Source: Tipula vernalis (lineage: Eukaryota; Arthropoda; Insecta; Diptera; Tipulidae). Taken from it: DNA of 64,000 bases. The stretch lies in the NCBI GenBank assembly GCA_958295665.1, contig OY282558.1, forward strand, positions 340,128,044 to 340,192,043. Reading direction: 5' to 3'. Shown one piece after another: positions 22,983-35,633 of the stretch. A program made the position numbers and the translations under genes. The notes beneath the pieces were generated by a model. It worked only from the letters and a program-made list of their open reading frames with translations. It was not told the DNA's origin and did no database searches. Each line of letters begins with the position of its first letter. Position 1 is the first letter of the stretch.

Positions 22983-24330
22983 AATTTTTTTATTTTTAGT
23001 TTAGTAATAGATTAGAACTATCTGTAAAAATGTAAATTGAAGATTGAAATATTTCAACTGTATAACTATTTGTAATCAATAATTTTGCATTATCTTCTAA
23101 ATTACCTTTTGGATTATTAATTTTGATTGAATAAATAAATGCTGAATAAAAACCAATTTATATATGTATGCATTTTGATTAACCTACCGTTTCTGGAAAC
23201 TATTCTTTAATCGATTCGTCTGAATTTCGTTTATAATGCAAATTGGAACAAAACTTAAATTAATTTCGATATAATTACTGTCGTAAAATATTTCGATACA
23301 AAAATAGTTGCCAAACGATATTGTGGACATCAAAATATTTGTGATACAAGGTGTAATAGATTACGACACATGCTCCATCGTTTTAATTAACACATATTGC
23401 ATTAAATTTCAATTTAGCTTGCATCTATATTGCATAATGATGCATTCTGTTACGTAATTCGTCGCAAGAAGCATCATACAAAATTTGAATGCAATTTGTT
23501 TCGATTTTTGAAGCATCTTAAATTCTTTTTTTTTTGGAGCTATTTGTAGAGACTCTATGCCATAATACAATAAGACAGGGACCCTTTGATTTCAATAATA
23601 GATTCAGAAAGAAAATTCACATAAAAATAATAAAATTTGCAACAGCAATTAATAAATCTACCAATTTATATGCCCTTTAATTTAAAAGAGGCACCCAAAA
23701 GAATAACGAAAATAGCACTTCGCCTTGGCGTTTTAACAGTAAACTTATTCAGGTGATCAGTAAATAGTGAGGATGCAAATTATTAGCACGTACTATTTCA
23801 GCAAACATATTTTGAAAGATTTCCAAATATTCTGATTATCTAATTTTTATTCCTTTTTACATTGAAAGCTAAAACAACATTTTACAGCTACTTAAAATCG
23901 ACTAATTAAAAATAATTAAACATCTGTACATAAAAAAAAAATTACACCGATCGAAATACAAAACGGAGTAAGGTAAATGTCCGGGTTTCGATTAAAATAT
24001 GTTAATGAGAATGAAGCCCATTTCAATAATATTAAAACCTAAAAGAAAAAAAATTAATATTTAATTATACTGTTAAAGTTAGCCGAAAGAGAAAGTCGAT
24101 AATGCAGATTATGATATTAACATTCCAGCCGAAAATTAACAATTTGTTGGTTGACAGCCAAAAGTAAATAGGATATATGGATTGCAATAAAACCTTTTGT
24201 AAATAGTCTTACGTGGAAAACTTTGTTTAAGCTAGTCGTGGAACATATCGGAAAATTCTGTTCAAGTTTCACGTGGGAAATCTCGGAAAATTCGATTTCC
24301 CAAAAATCATTAGAAAATTTGTATAAAATC
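22983..24330. other. AT-rich stretch without recognised gene
   Basis: No coding motif seen. Between 23340 and 23510 words such as TGATACAAG, ATGATGCATT, AGCATCATAC and GAATGCAATTT recur, echoing those at 4810-5060 and 6002-6056. This may be the right subterminal region of the two-gene module. Confidence 0.35.
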
Positions 24331-24339
24331 AGCCTCTAG

Positions 24340-27190
24340 AGTTTTATGTCTGGAGATGGATTGCATTGATGTGACTTGTCAATAGCACCGCATTATTCTC
24401 CATAAAATTAATGATGATTCAACACAAATGTTGGCGAAGGCAACTATAAACAACCAACATCCAACATTTGATGAATTTATAGAAGTTTTTTAAATAATAG
24501 ATGCGATGCTTTGGAGTCTTGTTTGCGTGTTGAAACAAAATCAACTCGAAACCAACAAGTTCAATTGTATACATTGTGATGGTGATCATTGGTTGCACAA
24601 ATGTGCCTTAGCACATGTAAAAAACACCATACAGTGCTTCATTCAACACAAGAATTACATCAACAAAATTCTCATCACGTACTAATTGAAAGTCAATCAG
24701 TTACACCATCAAAAAGTGAATCTGTTGTTTTTGGATGAAAATACAAGTACTAAGACGGCACACAGTAATTCGTTGGCCACAAACACTTCAGCACAACAAC
24801 AAACCGTTGTTAAGATTAAGGAGTACAACAAATGAATTTATGACAACATTTACCACAACCAATAGTTATATTCAAAATACCCCTACAGTTATGTTATTAG
24901 ATTACCTACTGCTATTATCAAGGTGCAATCACGCAGTGGCAATTTCAACCAGCTCGAGTATTACTAGATTCAGGATCACAATCGTGCTTTATTACCGAAG
25001 ATTGTGTCCAATGCCTTGGCCTACCACGAACTAAGTCAAACATGAAACTTTACGGCCTAGCATCTGTTACCGCAGGGGCCACAAAGTCATTAACTCACGA
25101 AATTGCCAAATTAATACCAGTCTTACCAGTATTGCATGATTCAAAGTTCGGATGGTTAGTCGCTGAGGAAGTAAGGCAACACCTTAGTCGGAGTATTTCC
25201 ATGCCTGGGCATTTAATAGAAAATAACTTTAACAATGATTCTTCCCATGATCTATTGAAAAATTTTGGGAAATTCAAGCAGTTCCAAATGAATCAAGTCA
25301 ACCCAGAAAGGATGACGAATGTGAACTTTTCTTCAAGTCAACAACTGAAAATCTTATTGATGAAAGATATCAAGTTCCATTACCATTCAAACCATCAAGA
25401 AAGCAATTAGGAGAATCATTTCGTAATGCAGAACGTCGTCGTCTACTTAACATAGAAAAGAGGTTTGCAACGAATCCAGAATTTTAGAAACAATACAAGC
25501 AATTCATTGATGAATATCGAGAGATAGGTAAAAAAAAATATTTCTTGCCACATCATACTGTCTCGAAGGATATTTCAACAACCCAGTTACGTGTTGTTTT
25601 TGATGCTTCGTGTAAAACCACAAGCTCGGTATCTTTAAATGAAACACTGTACGTAGGACCTAAATTCAACTCGATCAAATACTATTTTGCTTAAATTTCG
25701 ACTACATCAAATTGCCTTCATTGCGGATATAGAGAAGATGTATAGCCAAATACGTATACATCCTGAAGATAAACCTTATCAATTAATAATTTGGCGTGAA
25801 GATGGCAACTTAAAGGTTTACATGCTAGATACAATCACATACGGTTTAGCAAGTGCTCCACGTACGGCTGTACGAACATTGAAAGCAATTGCACACGAAC
25901 ATAGTCATACATATCCAGAAGAATCATCTATCATAATGAACGATTTCTATGTTGACGATCTGATTTCTGGTGCAGGTTCCATCCAAAAGGCAATAGAATT
26001 AAAATGGAGATCGAATTCCGATAAATTTTTACAATCATTCTATAAGGCTGAAATTGAAAGTGTTCCCAAATTGTTAGAACACGAAAAAAGTGTAAAAACC
26101 CTGGGTATTCTTTGGGATTCACAAACCGATGTATTCACATTTCGAGTCAATTTAAAGACATCCGAAAACTGGATAAAACACTAAATTTTAAGCGAGGTAT
26201 CACGCATCTACGATCCTCTTGGATGGTTATCTCCAATAATATTTAAGTTATTTTTACAAAAATTGTGGATAAGGCGTATTGATTGGAATTCGCCATTTCA
26301 ATAAAGAAATGGGATCTAAATCGAAATTTTTAGGTCTCGATCCATTCATTGACGAAGGTGGGCTTATTCGAGGATGGTTGGAGGACGGTTAAAACAAGCG
26401 CAGTTGAAATTTTCGGCTAAACATACTATTATATGACCATAAAATAGATTCAATGAGTTGATAATTCGGGAAATACATATATCGCATCTTCATTGTGGTT
26501 TAAATCTTCTTCTTAACACAGTTTGACAAAGGTTTTGGATGATAAACGCACGCCGTTCAATAAAGAAACTAATTAAGGATTGCGTCGTTTGTGTCAAATA
26601 TCGTGATAATTCATTAAGTCAGAAGATGGGTGATCTTCCACCAGCACGAGTCACCGAAAAACGATCATTACTAAATGTTGGAATTGATAACGCGGGTCCA
26701 GTATATGTTAAGTCAAATTCAGATAGAAATGCTCGTAAGGAAAAGGCATATTTCATACTTTTTGGATGCTTATCGATCAAGACAATACAGTTCAGAAGCG
26801 TTTTTAGCTGAAATTAAGCGATTTGGAGCATGCCGTGGAATTCCTTCCGACATCTTTCGTGATAATGGGTCCAATTTCATTGCTGGCAACATAGAATTAG
26901 CAAACTTACATCGAAAGTTATTGCAACATTAAAAAACTAGCGAGATAAGTACCATTTGTTCAATTAATCATATTACGTTTCATTTTAGTTCACCCACTGG
27001 AGCACATTTTGGAGGTCTATGGGAGGCTTCAGTTAAATCCGCAAAACATCATATGAAGAGGGTTATGGACAATGCGACTTTTACGTTTGAGGAACTAACA
27101 ACTTTAATTTCTCAAATCGAATCTGTTTTAAACTCATGGCCGTTACTCCCAAGAGAAATCACTGAAAATAAGGTTCTTGAACCTGCCAAA
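24340..27190 (+). pseudogene. BEL/Pao LTR retrotransposon, decayed internal region
   Basis: Pieces of gag and pol in order. Gag end near 24430-24660 has FDEFIE and a CIHCDGDHWLHKC zinc knuckle. Protease at about 24950 has LLDSGSQSCFI. Reverse transcriptase at 25560-26170 has TQLRVVFDAS, ADIEKMYSQI, KPYQLIIWRED and the catalytic DFYVDDLISG. Then come YDPLGWLSP and the integrase, with NPFIDE-like start, CVVCVK zinc residues, first Asp in VGIDNAGP, second in FRDNGSNF and Glu in GGLWEASVKS. Large deletions remove most of the protease-RT linker and RNase H, and there are many stops and frameshifts. The copy ends near VLEP at 27186. LTRs were not identified. Confidence 0.92.
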
Positions 27191-27268
27191 AATTTTTGAA
27201 ATTATGAACACGCTAATTCCAAATGTCTAAATTTAAAGAAATTCTAAATAATTTCCAACTGTTAAAAT

Positions 27269-28790
27269 CAGGGCTGTGAAGTCGGAGCCGGAGCCGGAGT
27301 CGGAGTCGCGGAGTTTATGTTTATTTTCGTACTTTTAAAGGAGCCGGAGCCTTGTGGAATAGACAGACTCCGGCTCCGGATTTTTTTTTGCTTACGTAGC
27401 CCAATTATTTATATATGCATTTGCGCAGTTCAAATTGGAATTCAAAATCGGACTAGCCAAAGTTAGGGTTTCTTCTTGAAAAATCTTCGTCTTTTTTAAG
27501 GCCTAGTATGCCGTTCAAGTGAAATTAAATTTTCACTAGTGTCCAAAAATATAAGAAGATAAATCTGATGTGAAAATTTAGTTTGACGAGCTTCGTAAAT
27601 ATTTTAGTGCGTACAACTTCATGTTGTGTCTGACAACGTATTTTATACAATAAAATTCACTTCGATCCATAAAACGTAAAAACTCAAATGAAATTGTCAA
27701 AATTTATCTTCATATTTATTTAATTAATTTAATTATTTAACTATTTATAGAAATTTTGTATTAAAGGCCAACCTCATGCTTACAATCTCGGTTTTGAGCA
27801 TATGCTCATTCACAACGGATTATGAAACTTGAGGTTGCTTAACATTATTTATAATAAGTAATAATAAAAATTGTAACGTTATATCCTCCCCGGATCACAT
27901 CACGTCTAATAAAATTACATCGCGTCGGTTTTTGTCTTTTCGGTAGTAATGTGCTGCCATTGCCACATTCACCTTTTGGAAACGTATGTTTCCAAAATAT
28001 GCGGCATTCTGCCATTGTGCCCATTTCACCAGTTTTTTAATTTTATTGTTAAAACTTTGAATTAATTTAGAATAATTTTTAAGAAAAAATGTAAAAATAA
28101 AAACAACTTACTGACTTAAAAATCAAAGCCGATAAAAATCCAGGAAGATAAAAATGAAGTGAAAAATATGTAGAGATAAAATAGATACATTCTGATATGA
28201 AAACTAGATGATAGATACGCGAAATTTAAGTCGAGATACGTGAATAAAGTCAAGAAGTCGAAAAATTTGGGTTAAGCGCGCAAATCTAGTTAAGTATTTT
28301 GTCATCACATTTCACGGAAATTACTGATGTTAAACCAATTAACACTGAACCTGACACATTTCAAACATATGACCTTACAATCGGTTATAAATCAATAGAA
28401 ACTCGGTTCCCAGTTAGAGCGCCGCAGTAAATAAAAAATAAAAAAATACCGGCTCTTGAGATTGAGCCGACGACCTTTGTAAATTAACACCAACACGCTA
28501 TCGTCCAGCTACTGCTTGCTTGCCAAATATACACAGTTTTTCAGCACATAAATAACAGCGTTTCACGGAAATGAAAATCCTATTTGCTTAACGCATAGAA
28601 AGATATATTTTTGATGTCGGGGAAGGAACTGGAGTCAGAGTTGGAGCCGGAGTTGGAGCCGGAGCCGAAGTCGGAGCTGGAGCCGAAGTTGGAGCCGGAG
28701 TCGGAGTTGGAGACGGAGTCGTTAATAAGTTTATAAATTTCCGGAGTCGGAGCCGGAGCCGAACATTTTTGCTCGGACTCCGCAGCCCTG
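27269..28790. mobile_element. non-autonomous hAT element with GGAGCC-rich ends
   Basis: A 1,522-bp element with TIRs CAGGGCTGYGRAGTC and an exact 8-bp target duplication GTTAAAAT at 27261-27268 and 28791-28798, both diagnostic of hAT. Both ends carry arrays of GGAGCC/GGAGTC (27283-27320, 27341-27382, 28628-28770). The arrays run in the same direction on the top strand rather than as mirror images. The centre is AT-rich with no transposase. The Ser/Gly/Asn-rich frame at 28580-28801 is only the translated repeat. It was inserted just beyond the BEL remnant. Confidence 0.93.
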
Positions 28791-28798
28791 GTTAAAAT

Positions 28799-30060
28799 CA
28801 TAAAATTAAAATATAATCCTTCAATTTCATGAAATTTGTTGTCAAAGGATTGTCATCAGGTTTTTGAACCTCTTGAAATTAATTAATTAACTAAAATTTT
28901 TAAATTTCTGAAAATTATTATTTTTATTCCAACTCACACTTGAAACAATGGGAAATTTTATTCGTCCAATACGCCTTGACCTCAATATTCTGAAATCCTT
29001 TGTTTACATTTGAATAAAATGCAGACTCACACGCATCTTTCTTGTCTGGCAAGGTTAAATTCAGACTTCAGTTTTATTTTGACAGTCTCCTTCTCGCCTA
29101 GGTAGGATCAAGGTATATGAATAGGGTGACAGACGTCCAGGTTTCTCTAGACCTGTTTCGGGTTATCAAACTTCTGTGTTAAATTTATTAGCGGCAAAAA
29201 AAAAACCGACATTTTAATAATTCTGATCAGGCCCTGAAGTAATAGGTTTTATAATAGGAATTATTTATAGAATTTACAAAACATTGCAGATAATAAATTT
29301 CACTCAACAAATGTTCTTCAGCTATAAGTATATACAAGTTAATTTAGCGAATACCATTTGTGATTTAAAGTTTCAACCCAAAAATATCCTGAATTTGAAC
29401 CATGGTTTAATTAAAAAATACGACCCGAGATTATTAAATAAACTAATAATTAATAAATTTTATATTAGGAACTAGTTAAATAATCGACTTAACCTCTTAA
29501 ATCTCAGATATAAATTCTATTAAAATTCATCCACAAACGTACCGTCTAGCTTCATTTGAAGCTGGAGACGTAGTACCCTGCCTGGATTGGTTATCTATGT
29601 AAAAATAAGAAAAATTGGTGAAACAATGTTTCTAATAAATGGCTTCAACCAAAATATAGTTAGTGTTAAGTGGTGTTCCGCAATATTTCGTGGATTAGGT
29701 TCTGATTTTATTTAAAAAATCCGACCCCAAATGAGGTGACCCAAGAAATTTTGAGAGCATGAATAATTCGGTTTTATATTAGAAACTAATGATATAGATT
29801 CGGCTTAATAACTCAGATATAACATTTCACTAAAATCGATTGACAAACTTGCTCCATTTGGTGCTGGAACCTGGAAACGTAGTAAAGGCCTGGAGTGGTT
29901 ATGAAAGTAAAAAACAATAACCAAAATGTTACTATAGTGTCTTGCAATATTTATGGAATTCTGTTGAAATTTATTATCTCACTTAAGCAATATGAATCAA
30001 TTTAGCGGTATTAAAACTTCTTTTACTTTCATTTACTCTAGTAAAATAAAGTATAGTAAT
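28799..30060. repeat. degenerate repeat of about 300 bp, two units
   Basis: Two related blocks near 29505-29600 and 29811-29900 share TCAGATATAA, CTATTAAAAT or CACTAAAAT, a GCTGG...ACGTAGTA segment and CCTGGAKTGGTTATG. The same repeat recurs at 45456, 50162, 56204 and 56340. The ORF at 29284-29475 is probably chance. Bases 28799-29270 hold nothing I recognise. Confidence 0.6.
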
Positions 30061-30142
30061 CATGAAAATTTTGGACCTTGAGATTTTTAGAGATTTATCT
30101 TTTTTGAAATCCCCTGAGTCCGAAAAAGTGGGTTTCGAAATG

Positions 30143-30421
30143 GTGTCTGTCTGTCTGTCTGTCAGTCTGTCAGTCTGTCAGTCTGTCAGTCTGTCAGTCT
30201 GTCAGTCTGTCAGTCTGTCAGTCTGTCAGTCTGTCAGTCTGTCAGTCTGTCAGTCTGTCAGTCTGTCAGTCTGTCAGTCTGTCAGTCTGTCAGTCTGTCA
30301 GTCTGTCAGTCTGTCAGTCTGTCAGTCTGTCAGTCTGTCAGTCTGTCAGTCTGTCAGTCTGTCAGTCTGTCAGTCTGTCAGTCTGTCAGTCTGTCAGTCT
30401 GTCAGTCTGTCAGTCTGTCTG
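30143..30421. repeat. (GTCTGTCA)n octamer microsatellite
   Basis: Begins as four GTCT units and becomes about 33 near-perfect repeats of the octamer GTCTGTCA, ending in GTCTGTCTGTG. It is open in all forward frames, so the 172-codon Ser/Val/Cys/Gln frame at 30062-30580 is an artefact. The flanks (GAGTCCGAAAAAGTGGG before, CAGATGGTTTAACCAATCG after) look like a dispersed repeat carrying the microsatellite. Confidence 0.95.
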
Positions 30422-31255
30422 TGTCCTCTCTACAGCCCAGATGGTTTAACCAATCGAACTGAAACTTCAGATTTAAGCTTTTTTGATAAATTGGGAGGTC
30501 CCAGTGAATTTTACTCCAAATCGGCTAACCGGAAGTGGCCACTCCCTTGGTCCAGAAAATTTATTTTGCAAATAACTTAAAAAGTATAAGGTTTACAAAA
30601 AACTACTTGAAATAAAATGTTTTCAAAAATTAAAAACAAATAAAAATAAAAAAATTTAAAAATTATAAAAAACAATAAAATTTCTCAAAATTCTCTGTTC
30701 GTAAAAGAAAGTCGTGTGTTGGCCACACCTCCATTTTTAAAGAGATTTCACAACGTGCATGCTTTGTGCTCAGTCGTCCCCACCAAACCAATTTAATTTC
30801 CTGTTTTTTAAGGCGATTTTTCAGACTGCCTTCAGGTCACCCTCTCTAGATACCTACAGTGGTATCGTGTGACAATGACATTTTCTTTAAATTGCACCAA
30901 AATATCTTCCAATTCTCAAAAATCAGCTATGTGAAAATGACGAACATATACACGTTCGCGCATGTCTGAATTCGTATATCTACCAAAATTATGCGTTTGA
31001 AAATGAAAAGGGTTCGAACTTAAAGTTGGTTCAAGATAAGTTTTTTATTTACCGCGTAAAATTTTAGATAAAAATAGCTAAAAAATGAAAAATTTCGCTA
31101 ACGGTTTTGCTGATCGGTACTTTTCTCTACGAGAAAAACTTAAAAATTTCAACACAATAATCTAAAAAAATATCTGTGATTTCGTGGAGAGTTGTGGTGG
31201 TCTTAAAACAGTTTTATTATTCAAATTTGGATCAAAAACTAAAAACAATTTTAGT
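30422..31255. other. no recognised gene
   Basis: AT-rich DNA following the microsatellite. No motif, TIR or RNA gene was seen. The end near 31256 abuts the poly-T run taken as the tail of the next LINE. Confidence 0.4.
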
Positions 31256-31560
31256 GTTTTTTTTTCCTTGCATAATTATAAGGTTAATATAAAATACAGA
31301 TACAATATAATTTTCCCAGTTTTAGATATAAACTTTGCGACGGAATGAAGAAAAATAATACATAAATAGATTTAGACTATAGTCATATAGTGAGTCAATT
31401 ACAAGAAACTCGCAAAGAATGTACCTTAATTCTAACTTAATTCTGTCTTATAATTAACTAAATATATACAACACATAATGCAACAATTGCAACAAATTGC
31501 CCATCAGGGTGTTCGCGTTCTCAAAGATCATTTATTAAATTATTATTTATAAGTGAAAGT

Positions 31561-34167
31561 TTATTTTTTATATTTCATATAATATTGAAATGATAGATCT
31601 TTAATTAAGTTGGTTTTAGTTCGTGAATGCAATCTTGTAGTTCGGTATCTCCTCGGGACATTTAATATTAATTTTAAAAATTGGTTTTTTAAGATTTGAA
31701 TTTTTTGTTTGTGGATGTTAGCCGCATTCCACGATAGAGGAGATCCATACAAGATTACAGCCAGTACAACTGTCTTATAAGCTAACATTTTGTTTTCAAA
31801 CGATAGGTAACTTTTTTTATTTAATAAAGGATATAGCACATAAAAAAGTTTATTAACTTTACTTATTATAAAATTTAAGTGATTTTTGTATGTCACTTTT
31901 GGATCCAGGAGAATGCCAAGACATTTGACCTGTTTTTCCCAGGTTAATTGTTGTCCGTTTAAAAGCAGATTTGTTTGAGGTAGTTTAGTTGTCATCCTAC
32001 ACCGCGAAAAATATATAGCCTGTGATTTGTTAGAGTTTAGTTTAAGACCCCATTTTTTAAAGTAAGCTACCAATATGTTGATATAATCAGTGAGTCTGTT
32101 TACTATGACTTGTGAGTAGATGTCGGAGGTGTAGATTGATGTATCATAAGCAAATAGTGCAATTTCGCATTCATCTTTAATGCGTATGTCATTTAGAAAA
32201 ATACAAAATAAAATAGGGCTTATTACAGATTCTTGAGGAACCCCCGAGTTGATATTCATTAGACTGGAATTGGAGTTCCGGATTTGAACAAAATATTTTC
32301 GATTTTCAAAGTACGATTTCAATAGTTTGATTATGTGCATCGGGAAGCAATATCTATGAAGTTTATGCAAAATACCATTTATCCAGACTGAATCAAATGC
32401 CTTTTTTAGGTCAAGAAGGACCATGCCAGTGGATTTTTTCAAGTTCCTTTGGATTTTAACATGCTGGGTTATGCGATCGACTTGGTGGATGGTAGAATGT
32501 TGGTAACGGAAACCGAACTGTTGCTGTATTAACAAATTGTTTTCTTCAATAAAGTCATTTAGTCTATTTTTGATGATACACTCGAATACTTTACTAACCG
32601 AGCTAAGCAAGCTTATCGGTCGATAGCTGTCTACATCACATGGGTTACTGCTTTGCTTCATTATTGCAACCACCTTAGCTATTTTCCAACAAGAGGGAAA
32701 ATACGATAGTCTAATACAATGCGACAATAAATTTGTTAGAACTTTAAGTCCAGATTCTGGAAGATGTTTCAAGAAAATATTAAAGATTAAATCTTGGCCA
32801 GGTGCTTTGAGGGGGCGGCTGTTATTTATAATCCCTCTTACCTCTTCTATTGATACATGGAACAACGAAGCGTCGGTTACCACATAGTTATTTATAAGTT
32901 CCATACTGTTTTTAATCTCGTCTGATTCTAGAATGGTGACTGCTGTTCCGAAAGCTTTATAGAAATTTTGAGCAAGTGCTTGACATTTTTCATTTGAATC
33001 AATAATTTTACTACTGCCATCGGGATGGTTTAATGGTGGGATTCAAGTGTATTTTTTTTTTTTTAGTAATCTCACCGTGTGCCAGTATGGTTTAGATCCT
33101 TTGTCCAAAGCTTTTAACTTATCCTGCCATTTAGCGTTAACAATATCATAGATTTTTTGTTTAATTACAGCATTAAGCAAATTAACAATATTTCTAAGAT
33201 AGGGATCTCGACTCCTTATCCATTGTCTACGCCTCACATTACGGAGCTTGATAAAATTTAGGATTTCGTCAGACAGAATTAACTTATATCTACTCGATGG
33301 AACAATAGTAGGCACAGAGAACTCTGCTGCTTCCTTAATAGTATCCGCAAGCTGTTTTGTCATCAAGTCAATTTGGCTAGTATCTGTGATAATTTGGTTG
33401 CTAGCGTATGACTTCGGTTTGTTATCAATAAAATTGTGAAATGAGAACCAGTCGGCTTTATTAAAATTGAAAGATTGAATTGTTTGATTTATGCGACAGG
33501 TTTGTAAGCGGATGGAACACAAAACTGGAAAGTGGTCTGAGTTAAGTTCATTTTTGGATCCAATATAGTTTACAGGAACTTCGTTACTTGCTAAATAAAA
33601 ATCAAGAGTACTATTAGTTCTATTAGTATGATGGTAGGTAAGCGTGTCTGGAGAGTGCAAGACAACATTCGCACGGCTGTTAAGTAAGTCAAATAAGGAA
33701 CGTCCACCTTTGTTGGAATTACTACAGTTCCAAAATGAATGGCGGCAATTAAAATCCCCACCAAGAACAAATGGGCTATTTGAATTGAATAAGCGGTTAA
33801 GATCCCCTCTAAAATTGCAATGGCTAGATTTGGGCACGTAACATGAAGTTATTTTTAAGTAGGAATCAGGCAGTTCCAATTGAATAGAGATATTTTCAAT
33901 ACTTTGAAGAATTAAAGTAGGAAGTAGAGTATGTGGAATGAAATTTTTGATGATGATAGCTACACCTCCGCCAGATTGGTTGTCGCGATCATTTCTATAG
34001 GTCAGGTAAAGTGGGATGTGGAAAACAGTGTCTGGTTTAAGGTATGTTTCTGAAATAAGCATAATGTCAACGTTATATTTATCAAGGAAATGAATTACCT
34101 CATGTTTCTTATTTTTTACGCTGTGACCATTCCAGATGCAGACATTCAAATAGTTATTTACAGACAT
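31561..34167 (-). pseudogene. LINE ORF2: endonuclease-RT with mutated catalytic motifs
   Basis: The start is placed at the ATG at 34167 (MSVNNYLNVCIWNGHSV). The endonuclease motifs are LISETYLKP, GGDFNCRHSFWN and NSDHFPVL. RT motif A LLDLKKAFDSVW is normal, but motif B reads SGVPQESVISP (usual Gly replaced by Glu). Motif C reads FAYDTSIY where FADD is expected, so the first catalytic Asp is Tyr. One in-frame TGA lies at 33043-33045; otherwise the frame is open over about 870 codons. The C-terminal RT-associated region (ILYGSPLSWNAANIHK) reaches 31561. Confidence 0.9.
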
Positions 34168-34388
34168 ATTGAATAGCTGTTGCCAGAATGACCTGGACCT
34201 CCTGAGTCCATCCATGATGTTTTCCAATATCAATAATAATTCACTGGAAGAGTATAATTTAGAACTATTTGGAATTTCGGATTGTTGCACTATAGGAGCT
34301 GTATTTGTTTTAAATAAATTTGACCAATTAACTTGTGAAGTTGAGGCTTCTATGTTAGTTGGTTGACTGAATTGCTGATCTTTAGAAT

Positions 34389-35359
34389 TTAACAAGCTGG
34401 GAAATGCTGATGCCCCCAATTGAAAGATTGCGTAGACTTAGATTGGTTACGTTTGTTGATCTGTTCCCGAATGCGTAAAAACTCATTTCGTTTTGGACAA
34501 ATCATTGAGTTGGCAATGTGGTTTCCTCCGCAGTTGGCACATACATGTTTTGTTTCAACACTTTTAAACGGGCATTCTTCATCATCTATATGAGCCTGGG
34601 CACAATATCCACAACGAGGCTTCATATTACAGTTGCCCGAAGTGTGACCGAGCCTGAAGCATTTCAAGCATTGTGTGAGTCGTTCTGGTTTTCTATGGGT
34701 AATATCCCAAGTACAAGCAATGTGTCCATTAAATCGATGGCTTTTCAACTGGTTTAGGGTCGTTGTTTTTGGAAACGAGACAAAATACATCGCACTATCG
34801 TTATTCATATTCTCCTTACGCATAACTTTTGTAATGCGCGATGGTGAGAGACCAACCTCTGTAATGTAAGTTTCCACCTCCTCAATAGGCATGGATGGTA
34901 AACCGAACAAAACGAATCTTGAAGTTTTATTCTCATCTGATGTGAATGAGAAAAATTCTGCATTATTCTTTTTTAGCTCCTGGATAGCTGAGTGTAGTTT
35001 GCTTTGTCATAAGTTGTTACCCTCAGGCCAATAGACGTAAGCTTCATGTCGAATTTGCTTACTTTTAATTTATTCATTATCTCTCTAATTTGAGCTGGGT
35101 TCAACTTGGTGACAATCGGAGATAACTTGTATTGTTGTTGTTGTTTATTCGGATTTTTATTTTTGTTATGATCATTGTTTACATTTTTGTTTTGTAGAAA
35201 ATTTTGGTAAGTATTGTTAATCGGAACAGTATATGAAAGCGGGTAGCCAGTACCGTTGTTTCTTGTATTATTACTAGACATGACTGGTCTATATTTTTTT
35301 AAATGATAATTGATATCAAGGTCACTATCTACATCATTACATGATCGTTTTTTGTTCAT
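34389..35359 (-). pseudogene. LINE ORF1: Gag-like protein with three zinc knuckles
   Basis: Starts MNKKRSCNDVDSDL, a polar Asn/Gln/Lys-rich region. A frameshift near 34990-35005 leads to the RNA-binding region (FVLFGLPSMPIEEVE, FNGHIACTWDITHRKP) and the knuckles CLKCFRLGHTSGNC, CGYCAQAHIDDEEC and CANCGGNHIANSMIC. It ends at 34389, but an alternative frame from about 34419 continues with Ser-rich sequence, typical of an ORF1 tail, straight into ORF2. This suggests another frameshift in the tail. Confidence 0.85.
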
Positions 35360-35633
35360 AAGTTAGATAAATCAAACTTATGGATTCACTAACTGTCACT
35401 AACACTATAACTATGAATATCTATAAATTATAAATCCAAACTGAATTATTAAGCGATAGTGAAGTTTATAACAAAAAAAATAACATGTACGTATATGAAT
35501 CCAATTGGATGCAATTAGTATCAAATAAGATTTGATATCTCTTTCTAAACGAGCTTAAATTTTGTAAACAAATAATTAAATTAACTTCTGAAGTTTAACC
35601 AAAAAAGATCAAGAAGACTAATTGATGGATAGA

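Larger units (their letters stand above)
31256..35400 (-). mobile_element. second Jockey-type LINE, minus strand
   Basis: An element of about 4.1 kb with ORF1 (three zinc knuckles) and ORF2 (APE endonuclease and RT). The poly-T run at 31258-31266 is the likely 3' tail, and the 5' end lies somewhere after 35359. No target duplication was found. Its protein sequence differs clearly from the LINE at 7.8-12.3 kb, so it is a separate family. The copy is decayed. Confidence 0.85.

Noticed and set aside
28580..28801. Ser/Gly/Asn-rich 73-codon frame
   Set aside because: Translation of the GGAGCC/GGAGTC array of the hAT element.
30062..30580. 172-codon open frame rich in SLSVCQSV
   Set aside because: It is a direct translation of the GTCTGTCA octamer array; any frame is open there.
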